Positions 53,106-62,814 of a stretch of DNA of 64,000 bases are shown piece by piece; position 1 is the stretch's first letter, and each line of letters opens with the position of its first letter. Location: NCBI GenBank assembly GCA_913056165.1, contig CAJXMD010000006.1, forward strand, positions 1-64,000, given 5' to 3'. The stretch comes from an uncultured Halieaceae bacterium. Lineage in GTDB: Bacteria; Pseudomonadota; Gammaproteobacteria; Pseudomonadales; Halieaceae. The notes beneath the pieces were generated by a model, which was given only the letters and a program-made list of their open reading frames with translations, did not search any database and was not told the origin of the DNA. Made by a program: the position numbers and the translations under genes.

Positions 53106-54440
53106 ATGAGCAGTGACGATTTGCCAGATCAGGGAAAGATCAGACCGGCACCTGAATCCTTTCTTGATTCGGATCTCATAGAGTCAATATCACGTCATGG
53201 TGTCGATCACAGGCGACGTGGTCTTCTTCAAAGCGCTTTTGGCGCGGCGGTGGCCGCCATGTCGGGCGCAGTGGTAGCCAGCGACCAGGATATCTTGACC
53301 CTTCCCGAGTGGAGTCGGACATTGGGGAAGCCCGTTGCTGCTAATCCTTATGGGCAGCCCTCGATATACGAGCAAAATATCATCCGCCGGCAAAGTCCGG
53401 GACTGACCCAAACAGATCAGGCCAGTGTGGCCTTCACGCCGCTGCAAAACATGTTCGGGATGATCACGCCAAGTGGTTTGCACTTTGAGCGCCATCATCA
53501 AGGGTGGGTCGATATAGATCCCCGCCGGCACCGTCTGATGATCAATGGCCTCGTGGAAAAGCCGATCGTTTTTACCATGGAAGAATTGATGCGCATGCCC
53601 AGTGTATCGAGACTGCACTTTTTGGAATGCGGCGCGAATACCGCACTGGAGTGGGGCAACTCTGCGGTGCCCACGGTCCAATACACTCACGGCATGTTGT
53701 CCGGGTCAGAGTGGACCGGCGTGCCGTTGTCCCTGTTGCTGGAACGAGCAGGGTATGACAAAGGGGCCAAGTATTTGCTGGCCGAGGGCGCTGACGGATC
53801 GAGTATGACCCGCACCATTAACATGGAAAACGCGTTGGATGATGCGATTGTTGCCTACGGGCAAAATGGGGAAATGCTCCGACCGGAGCAGGGCTACCCG
53901 CTCAGGTTGGTTGTGCCTGGTGTGCAAGGCGTCTCCTGGGTCAAGTGGCTTCGTCGTTTGGAGGTAGGGGACATGCCTTACGCGACCAAGGATGAGGCCA
54001 GTCATTATGTCGACTTAATGCCCGATGGACAGCAGCGCCAGTACACGGCCATACAGGAAGCGAAGTCGGTGATTACAGCACCGTCCGGTGGTCAAAAGCT
54101 GCAAAACCGCGGTTATTACAACATTACCGGGCTGGCTTGGTCAGGCCGTGGCACGGTGACCAAGGTAGAGGTATCGGTTGATGGTGGACGCAATTGGCGT
54201 GAGGCCCGACTGGATGGTCCGGTCTTGCCAAAAATGCTAACGCGTTTTCATGCTGACTGGGTCTGGCAAGGGGAGACTGCGTTACTCCAGAGTCGGGTTC
54301 ATGACAGTACGGGGTACATCCAGCCTCAGCGCGCTGATTTGGTTGCTGTGCGAGGCACGCGTTCGATCTACCACAACAATGCCATTCAGACATGGCGGGT
54401 GAAATCTGATGGGGAGGTCGACAATGTGCAATTGGGCTAG
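53106..54440 (+). CDS. soxC: Sulfane dehydrogenase subunit SoxC (molybdenum cofactor-binding)
   Basis: Tat motif HRRRGLLQSAFGAAVAAMSG, LHFLECGANTALEW, THGMLSGSEWTGVPLSLLL; followed by soxD. Confidence 0.94.
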   Translation: MSSDDLPDQGKIRPAPESFLDSDLIESISRHGVDHRRRGLLQSAFGAAVAAMSGAVVASDQDILTLPEWSRTLGKPVAANPYGQPSIYEQNIIRRQSPGLTQTDQASVAFTPLQNMFGMITPSGLHFERHHQGWVDIDPRRHRLMINGLVEKPIVFTMEELMRMPSVSRLHFLECGANTALEWGNSAVPTVQYTHGMLSGSEWTGVPLSLLLERAGYDKGAKYLLAEGADGSSMTRTINMENALDDAIVAYGQNGEMLRPEQGYPLRLVVPGVQGVSWVKWLRRLEVGDMPYATKDEASHYVDLMPDGQQRQYTAIQEAKSVITAPSGGQKLQNRGYYNITGLAWSGRGTVTKVEVSVDGGRNWREARLDGPVLPKMLTRFHADWVWQGETALLQSRVHDSTGYIQPQRADLVAVRGTRSIYHNNAIQTWRVKSDGEVDNVQLG

Positions 54441-55455
54441 ATGGCTTCTTGCGTTTGGCCTGATGGTGCAGATGCCCTCTGCCTTCGCAGTAGACTACCC
54501 TGCAGAACTTTGGCAGCTGGGCAGAGAGGCAACATCCGAAGAAGTCGCCGCCTGGGATATCGATGTCAGACCCGATTTTGCTGGTCTTCCACCGGGTTCC
54601 GGTTCTGTGGAAGAGGGTGAGATTTTGTGGCTCGATAAATGCTCGGTTTGTCATGGGGATTTTGGCGACTCCAATGAGGTTTTCTCACCGATTGTGTTGG
54701 GCAATGTGACGGATGAGGACATCAGCTCGGGACGGGTTGCGGCTTTGACGGATCCCGCCGTGGTACGGACGACTCTGATGAAAGTCGCCACTCTGTCGAC
54801 ACTTTGGGATTACATCAATCGGGCGATGCCCTGGAATGCGCCCAAGTCACTTCAGGTAGATGAGGTCTATGCGCTGGTCGCCTATCTATTGCAACTGGGT
54901 TACATCGTTGATTACGACTTTGTTTTAAGCGATGCAAATATTGCTGAAATACAGGATTTGATGCCCAACAGAAATGGCATGACCACGGAGCACGGGTTAT
55001 GGTCGGTTGGAGGTGCGCCGGATGTTGTGGGTTCGGCATGCACTGAGAACTGCGAGGTGGATGTCACGGTGACTTCCTATCTTCCTGACTATGCGATGAA
55101 TGCCCACGGCAATTTGAAAGATCAGGTCCGGGACTACGGCCCTTTTCCCGGTATTCAAACGGCGCCGGTGGAAGACATCGCGGCGCCTCAACATAAGAAC
55201 GATAACGCAGCACCTGAAGCAGCGCTGGCTGCCAATGGGTGCTCGGGATGCCACGGGTTGGACAGGGCTCTGGTGGGGCCGGCGTTCACTGCTATCAAGG
55301 AACGCTATCAAGGTCAGGATGCGGCGGCTTATTTGGCAGATAAGATCAGGAATGGGGGAAGTGGCGTTTGGGGATCCATGGCGATGCCGCCCATGAGTCA
55401 GCTTGATGGTGAGACGCTGGAGGAGCTGGTTTCCTGGCTGCTTGAAAACAATTGA
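54424..55455 (+). CDS. soxD: Diheme c-type cytochrome SoxD
   Basis: Signal peptide; two CxxCH motifs (CSVCH, CSGCH); position after soxC. Confidence 0.92.
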   Translation: MCNWARWLLAFGLMVQMPSAFAVDYPAELWQLGREATSEEVAAWDIDVRPDFAGLPPGSGSVEEGEILWLDKCSVCHGDFGDSNEVFSPIVLGNVTDEDISSGRVAALTDPAVVRTTLMKVATLSTLWDYINRAMPWNAPKSLQVDEVYALVAYLLQLGYIVDYDFVLSDANIAEIQDLMPNRNGMTTEHGLWSVGGAPDVVGSACTENCEVDVTVTSYLPDYAMNAHGNLKDQVRDYGPFPGIQTAPVEDIAAPQHKNDNAAPEAALAANGCSGCHGLDRALVGPAFTAIKERYQGQDAAAYLADKIRNGGSGVWGSMAMPPMSQLDGETLEELVSWLLENN

Positions 55456-55472
55456 TAAGAGAGGAGGAGAGC

Positions 55473-55949
55473 ATGAAAGTTGAACCCGTCGGAGGTATGG
55501 CGCGACGCAAATTTTTGAGGGTTGGGGCGCTTATCGCAACTGCAGTCGCCCTACCTGCAAAATTGTGGGCGGCGGTCACCAAGCCAGATGCCGCTTTTGC
55601 CGCCACAGATTTAAACGCTACCTTTGCGGCACTGGGTCAAACGCCGACAGAAAGTGCAGGCATTATCTTCACCACACCTGACATTGCTGAAAATGGTGCG
55701 GTCGTGCCGATTAAAATAGAAGTCGACGAATCGGTGTTACCCGGTGTCAGCCGTCTCTATGTCATGGTGGAGAAGAATCCGAACCCCATGGCCGCGATGT
55801 TTTCGGTTGTTGAGGGCTCAAAGCCTTATATCGAGACCAGAGTAAAGGTAGCGCAAACCTGTAATCTTTATGCGGTAGCAGAGAACAAAGAAGGCTTTTT
55901 CATGGCGAGTAAAGAGACCAAGGTGACCCTTGGTGGCTGCGGGGGTTAA
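55473..55949 (+). CDS. soxY: Thiosulfate oxidation carrier protein SoxY
   Basis: Tat motif ARRKFLRVGALIATAVALPAK; ends in GGCGG carrier motif. Confidence 0.97.
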   Translation: MKVEPVGGMARRKFLRVGALIATAVALPAKLWAAVTKPDAAFAATDLNATFAALGQTPTESAGIIFTTPDIAENGAVVPIKIEVDESVLPGVSRLYVMVEKNPNPMAAMFSVVEGSKPYIETRVKVAQTCNLYAVAENKEGFFMASKETKVTLGGCGG

Positions 55950-55960
55950 GGAGAGCGATC

Positions 55961-56272
55961 ATGGCTGGAAAAATTAGAATTCGTGCACAGTTGGATGGTG
56001 ATACCTGTGAGGTAAAGGCTCTCATGCGACATCCGATGGAAACAGGGCTACGCAAGGATCAGGCGGGCGAGCCGATTCCTGCCAACTACATCGAAGAAGT
56101 CACGGTGACACATAACGACAAGGTTGTGGTGCATGGTTATTGGGGGGCAGCGGTATCCGCAAATCCATTCCTGGGAGTCAGGTTTGCTGGCGGCCAAGCA
56201 GGGGATAAGGTTACGGTCAGCTGGCGCGACAATACGGGTGAGACCGGTGAGGGCGAGACAACGATTCGATAA
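55961..56272 (+). CDS. soxZ: Thiosulfate oxidation carrier complex protein SoxZ
   Basis: IRIRAQLDGDTCEVKALMRHPMETGLRKD...IEEVTVTHNDKVV; between soxY and soxA. Confidence 0.97.
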   Translation: MAGKIRIRAQLDGDTCEVKALMRHPMETGLRKDQAGEPIPANYIEEVTVTHNDKVVVHGYWGAAVSANPFLGVRFAGGQAGDKVTVSWRDNTGETGEGETTIR

Positions 56273-56294
56273 CATCCAAGTCGGGGGGCGTGGT

Positions 56295-57107
56295 ATGTCA
56301 GGTAGCAAAATAATCAGCGTAGCAGCCTGTTTAGTAGCAGCAGTCATGCTGACCGGCCCTGCCTATGCAGAGGAGGCCGGCATTTTCGATGAATACCGGG
56401 CCATGTTCGGCGACGATAATCCTGCCATCTTTGTGATCGAAGAGGGGGAGGAATTTTGGTTTGCATCCCAAGGTCCCAAACAGGCCACGCTTGAATCCTG
56501 CGATCTGGGCTTGGGTCCTGGAGTGGTGGATGGTGCTTACGCACGATTACCTCGCTATTTTAAGGATGTCGATCGGGTGATGGATGTAGAGGCCCGACTG
56601 CGCTTCTGCATGCAGGAGCTACAAGGTAGAACGCCGGAAGAAGTTGACGATCATCCGTATTCCCTGCGCGGGGATCTTGGTACGGAAATGGAGGCTTTGG
56701 TGGCGTGGCTGGCGGAGAAATCCAGAGATCTGCCGATTGCCCCCGGTCAGGAGCATGATAAGGAGCGCGAGGCCTATGCGCTGGGTGAAGCGGTATTCTA
56801 CTATCGTGCGGGCCCTCATGATTTTTCCTGTGCAACCTGTCACGGTCAGGAGGGGATGCGCATTCGCCTTCAGGCGCTGCCGGATCTCACCACCCATGAG
56901 GGCGCTGCGGTGGCCTACAGTGGCTGGCCCGCCTACCGAATTTCCGAAGGTGTTGTGCGCACAATGGGATGGCGCATGCGCGATTGCTTCCGCCAGCAAC
57001 GGTTTCCGCTGCTAGATATGGGATCCGACGTTACCGTGGCGCTGCAGACCTATCTCGCGGTCACCGCTGCAGGAGCGCCGATGGCGGCTCCCGGACTGAA
57101 GAGGTGA
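56295..57107 (+). CDS. soxA: L-cysteine S-thiosulfotransferase subunit SoxA (one CxxCH motif)
   Basis: CATCHGQEGMRIRLQALPDL, RMRDCFRQQRFP (Cys ligand); start at ATG 56295. Confidence 0.94.
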   Translation: MSGSKIISVAACLVAAVMLTGPAYAEEAGIFDEYRAMFGDDNPAIFVIEEGEEFWFASQGPKQATLESCDLGLGPGVVDGAYARLPRYFKDVDRVMDVEARLRFCMQELQGRTPEEVDDHPYSLRGDLGTEMEALVAWLAEKSRDLPIAPGQEHDKEREAYALGEAVFYYRAGPHDFSCATCHGQEGMRIRLQALPDLTTHEGAAVAYSGWPAYRISEGVVRTMGWRMRDCFRQQRFPLLDMGSDVTVALQTYLAVTAAGAPMAAPGLKR

Positions 57108-57112
57108 GTGAG

Positions 57113-57712
57113 GTGAAGATTAAGATAACGTTTGTCCTGTGGTTGGCAGGGTGTATCGGGTTCGTGCAGGCTGAAGATATGTCCTCGGCCTTAAATGCAG
57201 GATTTAAATCTATTAATCAGGTAGGCCTCGATCGCCTTGAGCAGGACCCGCTACAGGCATTTTGCAGTAAACCCCGTGAGGAATCCGGCGACGCTGCAGT
57301 AGCAGCCGAGCTTCGTGAGACCGCAATGGCCAGTGTGGTGTTACCCGGCAACGGAGACTATCTGGGCAGCTGGGAGCGGGGGCAACAGGTGGCCAACAAC
57401 GGCAAAGGGCTCCAGTATTCGGATAATCCCGAGGAAGCAAACGGCGGCAATTGCTATGCCTGTCATCAGCTCGATCCAGCAGAGGTGGCATACGGTAATT
57501 TGGGTCCCTCCCTCACCAATTACGGTGCCCGGGGTCAAAGTGACGTGATGCTGCAGTACACCTGGACCAAGCTCTGGAATACCCATGCTTACAACGTGTG
57601 CTCTCATATGCCGCGTTTTGGTGCGCAGGGTATTCTCACCGAACAGCAGCTCAAGGATGTGATGGCATTTCTGTTTGACCCTGATTCACCGGTCAATAAC
57701 CTAGCAGAGTAG
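57113..57712 (+). CDS. soxX: L-cysteine S-thiosulfotransferase subunit SoxX (c-type cytochrome)
   Basis: NCYACHQLDPAEVAYGNLGPSL, CSHMPRFG; start at GTG 57113. Confidence 0.94.
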   Translation: MKIKITFVLWLAGCIGFVQAEDMSSALNAGFKSINQVGLDRLEQDPLQAFCSKPREESGDAAVAAELRETAMASVVLPGNGDYLGSWERGQQVANNGKGLQYSDNPEEANGGNCYACHQLDPAEVAYGNLGPSLTNYGARGQSDVMLQYTWTKLWNTHAYNVCSHMPRFGAQGILTEQQLKDVMAFLFDPDSPVNNLAE

Positions 57713-57762
57713 ACACTCACTTATTTCCCTTTACGAGCAGCTAGAGCGGAGGCAAGGCACCG

Positions 57763-59460
57763 ATGGATCGCCGGGAATTTAACAAGATGCTTGCGCTTGG
57801 TCTGGCGGCGGGTTTGAGCCTTCCTGGCATGGCCCCCCGGACGCAGGCGGCTTACGACATAGCGCGCTTCGGTAACGTTCATTTGTTGCATATGACCGAC
57901 GCCCATGCCCAACTCTTGCCCGTCTATTACCGGGAACCTCAGGTGAATATCGGGCTCCATGGTGCACTGAACAAGGCGCCTCATCTGGTGGGAGAAGCGC
58001 TTTTGGGTGCCTACGGTATTGCCCCAAAAAGCCGCGAATCCCATGCGTTTACCTATCTTGATTTCGTCGCTGCTGCCGAGCAGTACGGTCGTGTAGGGGG
58101 CTTCGCCCATCTCGCGACGTTGGTGAAGCGAATTAAGGCGAACCGTCCGGAGGCCTTGTTGCTCGATGGCGGCGACCTATGGCAGGGGTCAGCAACTTCG
58201 TTGTGGACCCGGGGTCAGGATATGGTAGACGCCTCCAAGTTACTGGGCATCGACATTATGACCGGTCACTGGGAGTTTACTCTCGGTACCGATCGAGTTC
58301 TTGAGATCGTCGAGGAAGATCTCGATGGGCATATTGAATTTTTAGCCCACAACATCAAAGACCTCGATTTTGGCGATCCGATTTTTCCAGGTCACACCAT
58401 TCGTGAGATGAACGGCGTGCCTGTCGCTATTATCGGTCAGGCTTTTCCCTACACGCCGATTGCAAACCCCGGATACCTGACCGAGGGGTGGACTTTCGGC
58501 ATTCAGGAGCGCGAACTTCAAAATAAAATTGACGCGGTGCGAGCTGAAGGTGCACAGGTCGTTGTGCTGCTTTCTCACAACGGTGCGGATACCGATATTA
58601 AACTTGCATCTCGGGTAACGGGGTTGGATGCCATCTTGGGAGGTCACACCCACGACGCGATCCCAAGAGCAATCGAAGTTAAAAATCCGCAGGGAATGAC
58701 CCTAGTAACAAATGCCGGCTCAAATGGAAAATTTCTCGGCGTCCTGGATTTCGATGTCAGGGACGGCAAGATCAAAGACTGGTCTTACCAGTTGCTTCCC
58801 GTCTTCGCCGATATGCTGCCCGCCGATAAGGGAATGGCTCAGCTAATCACTGACATCAGAGCGCCTTATGAGACCCAGCTGAATGAAGTGCTGGCAACGA
58901 CAGAGGGGTTGCTCTACCGGCGCGGCAATTTCAATGGCAGCTTCGACCAGCTTATTTGTAACGCGTTGATCGATGAGCTTGATGCGGATTTATCACTTTC
59001 ACCTGGATTCCGATGGGGCACGACCGTATTGCCCGGCGACAGCATTACTATGGAGGACTTGATGTCACAGGTCGCGATCACCTATCCAGCAGCGACCTTG
59101 ACCGAAATGAAGGGTGACTTCCTCAAGGTGGTTCTTGAGGATGTTGCGGATAACCTGTTCAACCCTGACCCTTACTACCAACAGGGTGGCGATATGGTTC
59201 GGGTGGGGGGGCTTGATTACAGCATTGCACCCATGGCCGATGCCGGTAATCGCATCAACGCCATGGCCCTCGCTGGTCAAGATATTGATCCCTCACGCAC
59301 CTATAAGGTAGCCGGTTGGGCATCGGTGCAGCAGGTAGAGGGCGAGCCCGTCTGGGATGTGGTGGCGCGGTGGCTTCGTGCCAAGAAAACCATCGATACT
59401 TTGGAAGTCAATCAGCCGCAAGTAATGGGTATTTCTGATAACGCAGGGCTGGCCATTTAA
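57763..59460 (+). CDS. soxB: Thiosulfohydrolase SoxB
   Basis: Tat motif DRREFNKMLALGLAAG, NVHLLHMTDAHAQLLPVYYREP, LLSHNGADTD, GGHTHDAIP. Confidence 0.97.
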   Translation: MDRREFNKMLALGLAAGLSLPGMAPRTQAAYDIARFGNVHLLHMTDAHAQLLPVYYREPQVNIGLHGALNKAPHLVGEALLGAYGIAPKSRESHAFTYLDFVAAAEQYGRVGGFAHLATLVKRIKANRPEALLLDGGDLWQGSATSLWTRGQDMVDASKLLGIDIMTGHWEFTLGTDRVLEIVEEDLDGHIEFLAHNIKDLDFGDPIFPGHTIREMNGVPVAIIGQAFPYTPIANPGYLTEGWTFGIQERELQNKIDAVRAEGAQVVVLLSHNGADTDIKLASRVTGLDAILGGHTHDAIPRAIEVKNPQGMTLVTNAGSNGKFLGVLDFDVRDGKIKDWSYQLLPVFADMLPADKGMAQLITDIRAPYETQLNEVLATTEGLLYRRGNFNGSFDQLICNALIDELDADLSLSPGFRWGTTVLPGDSITMEDLMSQVAITYPAATLTEMKGDFLKVVLEDVADNLFNPDPYYQQGGDMVRVGGLDYSIAPMADAGNRINAMALAGQDIDPSRTYKVAGWASVQQVEGEPVWDVVARWLRAKKTIDTLEVNQPQVMGISDNAGLAI

Positions 59461-59606
59461 CCGCACTTGACACTTTCTCTTGCCTGGGGACGTTCTGGCT
59501 TTGACCATAAAGGTTGATGCTGAGAGGCCACTAATTAGCACAGGTACTTGTGTTTTCCGCGGTGTCTGCGTAATTTCATAGCGCCGTGTAATTGGAAGTG
59601 AATCGA

Positions 59607-62066
59607 ATGAATAAAAAGGTACTTCTACCCTGCGTAATAGCCTTGCTGGCTGCCTGCAACGACTCAAACGACGACGTAGTGACGCCTACGCCGCCCCCGC
59701 CCCCCCCAGAACCGACCTTCGAACTCAATGCGGAAATACGACGGACTGAATACGGTATTCCACATATCAAGGCAGATGACTGGAAGAGCCTGGGGTACGG
59801 GTTTGGTTACGCCTACGCTCAGGACAATTACTGCGTCACCATGCGTGAGATTGTTTTTGCCAGCGGCCGTTCTGCGGAGTTCATGGGCGAAGACATGGGT
59901 AATCTGGGTTCGGATTTTCTTTTTAGGTACCTCAACGGAGATAAAGCCGAGTTCGAGGAAAAATTCGTCAGTCAACTTCCAGAGTTCACCCGAGAATTAG
60001 CCGAGGGATATGCCCGAGGTATGAATCGCTATCTCGAGGAGACAGGCGTCGAGAATTTGCCGGAGGGTGACTATGGATGCCGTAATGCCGAGTGGGTTTC
60101 GGCGATAGACACCACAGACTTGTTTCTGTACCTGCGTAGAGAGGCGCTGCGGGGAAGTTCGGATAATGGGACCTTTCGATCTGCCTTGTTATCAGTCGAA
60201 GGTCCGCCTGAGGATGGAGCCACAGGGATAGAACCCAGTGGGGACTTGTCGGCCCTCGCTGCAGACCTGACGGCGAATCTGAGCGAACTGATCTCTATGG
60301 AGGAGGGCAGTAATGCGCTTGCCGTGGGAAGTGACAGTTCTCAGACGGGCTCAGGCCTCTTGTTGGGTAATCCCCACCAGCCTTGGTTTGGAGCCGGTGC
60401 CTGGTATCAGGCCCACCTCACCTTGCCCGGAGAATACGATGTGGCGGGTGCTGCACTTCACGGGTTTCCTTTTATTGGAATCGGATTTAACAAGGATGTG
60501 GCGTGGACCCATACGGTCTCCTATGCCAATCGCTTCAGCCTTTATGAGCTCAAACTCAACCCGGAAAACCCGTTGCAATACGAGTACGACGGGGAGATGC
60601 GGGACATCGTTCCGATCGAAATTACAGCGCAGGTAAAGCTTGAGGACGGCACGTTAGAAGACCGCAGTTTCACGTTCTATGAGTCCCATTTCGGGCCCGT
60701 CGTCAATCTTAAGGGCGTGAGTTCGCTCCTCGATGGCTGGCCTATGTTCACTGGCTCGGTTTTGGCATTCAAAGACGCCAATATCCTGACGGGAATCCGC
60801 GGCATTGAGCAGTGGATACAAAAAGGTAAGGCTCAAGACCTGAGTGCTTATGTTGATTCACTGGCGACCATTGGTAATCCGGTGTTTCACGAAGTCGCGG
60901 CCGACCGAAATGGTGAGGCGTTTTACGGTGAGCTATCCGCCATTCCCTATATCACCCAAGAGCAGTTGGACTTGTGCATAAATGGCATCATCGGCCCCGT
61001 GTTGGCCTCTGCTACTACCAACGTCATCATTTCTCTGGATGGTTCTACCTCAGCCTGTGAATGGGGCGAGGATCCTGAAGCGCCTGAGGGTAGTGGGTTG
61101 TATGGCGCCAGCCAATTGCCCCAGCTTCGAACCCGTGATTACGTGGGTAACAGCAATAACGGGTATTGGTTGAGTAATCCTGATTCGCCTCTTGAGGGGT
61201 TCCCCACGATCATGGGTCCTCTTGGGTATGAAGGCACCCAGCAGTTTCTACGCACTCGTATCGGCCATCTCATGGTAGAAGAGCGTAAGCAAGCGACTGA
61301 CGGCCTCAGTGAAACACCCATGTTTGATCTGGATACCCTCAAAGGCCTGATGTATTCCAATCGCGTCTACGGAATGGAGGTGACGGGTGCCGATATTGCG
61401 GCGGTCTGCGCTTTGGAGGAGGCGGCTGGCGTGCAGGACTTGTGTAATGTACTCGCGAGTTGGGATGGACGAGTAGATCTGCCAAGCCAGGGTGCTCAGA
61501 TATTCACTGAATTCTGGAGATACATTCGTTCCCAGCGGGGTAGCAGTTTTCAGAATGTTGTTTCAGATCCCACTTTCTGGACTATCGATTTTGACCCTGA
61601 GAATCCACTGAACACCCCGGCAGGAATCGATCTTGAGAATGCGTCCAACAGGCAGCTTGTCATCGATGCGTTGGGATATGCAGGTGAGAGGCTTTCAAGT
61701 AACAACGTGCCCATAGATGCCCCATGGGGTGAGATCCAATATCTTGAGCGAAACGGCGAGAATGTTCCTATCCATGGGGGCGCTGGCACCATGGGGGTTT
61801 ATGGCGCTATTGGCGCTGGTTTGTCTGATGGGGGCTATGTCAATCCGGGCTCGGGCAACAGTTATATCCAAGCAGTCACCTGGGATGAGAGTGAGTGTCC
61901 TATCGCCGATGTGATTCTGGTTCCCTCTCAGTCCACGGATCCAGAATCGCCACACTTTGCCGATCAAACCAAGCTTTATTCGGATAAGCGCTGGGTGCGT
62001 TTCCCCTTTTGTGAGGAGGATATTGCTGCCAGTCAGATCGGAGAGACATTATTACTGCAAGAGTAA
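59607..62066 (+). CDS. Penicillin acylase-family Ntn-hydrolase (PvdQ/AHL-acylase-like), predicted lipoprotein
   Basis: Lipobox LLAAC, Pro-rich linker, EEGSNALAVGSDSS (self-cleavage G|S-N), LLLGNPHQPWFGAGAWYQAHLTLPGEYDVAGAALHGFPFIGIGFNKDVAWTHT. Confidence 0.93.
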   Translation: MNKKVLLPCVIALLAACNDSNDDVVTPTPPPPPPEPTFELNAEIRRTEYGIPHIKADDWKSLGYGFGYAYAQDNYCVTMREIVFASGRSAEFMGEDMGNLGSDFLFRYLNGDKAEFEEKFVSQLPEFTRELAEGYARGMNRYLEETGVENLPEGDYGCRNAEWVSAIDTTDLFLYLRREALRGSSDNGTFRSALLSVEGPPEDGATGIEPSGDLSALAADLTANLSELISMEEGSNALAVGSDSSQTGSGLLLGNPHQPWFGAGAWYQAHLTLPGEYDVAGAALHGFPFIGIGFNKDVAWTHTVSYANRFSLYELKLNPENPLQYEYDGEMRDIVPIEITAQVKLEDGTLEDRSFTFYESHFGPVVNLKGVSSLLDGWPMFTGSVLAFKDANILTGIRGIEQWIQKGKAQDLSAYVDSLATIGNPVFHEVAADRNGEAFYGELSAIPYITQEQLDLCINGIIGPVLASATTNVIISLDGSTSACEWGEDPEAPEGSGLYGASQLPQLRTRDYVGNSNNGYWLSNPDSPLEGFPTIMGPLGYEGTQQFLRTRIGHLMVEERKQATDGLSETPMFDLDTLKGLMYSNRVYGMEVTGADIAAVCALEEAAGVQDLCNVLASWDGRVDLPSQGAQIFTEFWRYIRSQRGSSFQNVVSDPTFWTIDFDPENPLNTPAGIDLENASNRQLVIDALGYAGERLSSNNVPIDAPWGEIQYLERNGENVPIHGGAGTMGVYGAIGAGLSDGGYVNPGSGNSYIQAVTWDESECPIADVILVPSQSTDPESPHFADQTKLYSDKRWVRFPFCEEDIAASQIGETLLLQE

Positions 62067-62077
62067 GACTTGGTGAC

Positions 62078-62773
62078 ATGCACGCGCCCAACCGCATACT
62101 TTGCGTGTTGGGTATGCACCGTTCCGGAACCAGTTGTTTGACTGGCTCCCTTCAGGATGCAGGTGTCGAGCTTGGAGATTTCCATAGTTGGAATCCCCAT
62201 AATCTCAAGGGCAACCGCGAAAATCAAAAGATCGTCGACATCAATGATGCAGTTCTATCGGCTAATAACGCTGCCTGGGATCAACCTCGGCACGACATTA
62301 CATGGCCGACTGGACTCACCATCGCGGCACAAAAATTGATCGCCAGCTACCGGGATATCAGTATTTTTGGATTCAAAGATCCGCGAACGTTGCTGACTCT
62401 CGACGGTTGGATAGAGATCTTTCCCCAGCTTGAATTGATCGGGATTTTTAGGCACCCCCAAGCAGTTGCCGAATCTTTACAGACTAGGAGCGGCATGCCT
62501 GTAAGCGAGGGACTGGCACTTTGGGAGTCTTATAATCAAAGGCTTTTTTCCTATTGGGAGCGGTACCAATTCCCGGTGCTTTGCTTTGATGATGACCAAG
62601 GTGTTTTTTTGCAAAAGCTGCGGCATCTGATGGTCGACACATTCAAGATGCCCTCGGATTTACCCTTTGAATTTTATGACCCGAGCTTGAGGAAAGCGAG
62701 GACTGGCGCAGATACTGAAATGCCAACGTCCTGTGCTGACTTATACAACCAACTAAAACTTATTATGGTCTAG
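62078..62773 (+). CDS. Sulfotransferase family protein
   Basis: LGMHRSGTSCLTGSL (5'-PSB-like loop), IGIFRHPQAVAESL (3'-PB-like). Confidence 0.85.
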   Translation: MHAPNRILCVLGMHRSGTSCLTGSLQDAGVELGDFHSWNPHNLKGNRENQKIVDINDAVLSANNAAWDQPRHDITWPTGLTIAAQKLIASYRDISIFGFKDPRTLLTLDGWIEIFPQLELIGIFRHPQAVAESLQTRSGMPVSEGLALWESYNQRLFSYWERYQFPVLCFDDDQGVFLQKLRHLMVDTFKMPSDLPFEFYDPSLRKARTGADTEMPTSCADLYNQLKLIMV

Positions 62774-62814
62774 TGAGGGTTTCTGCGCGACCGTGCGTCA
62801 CTTAGGTCACATCC

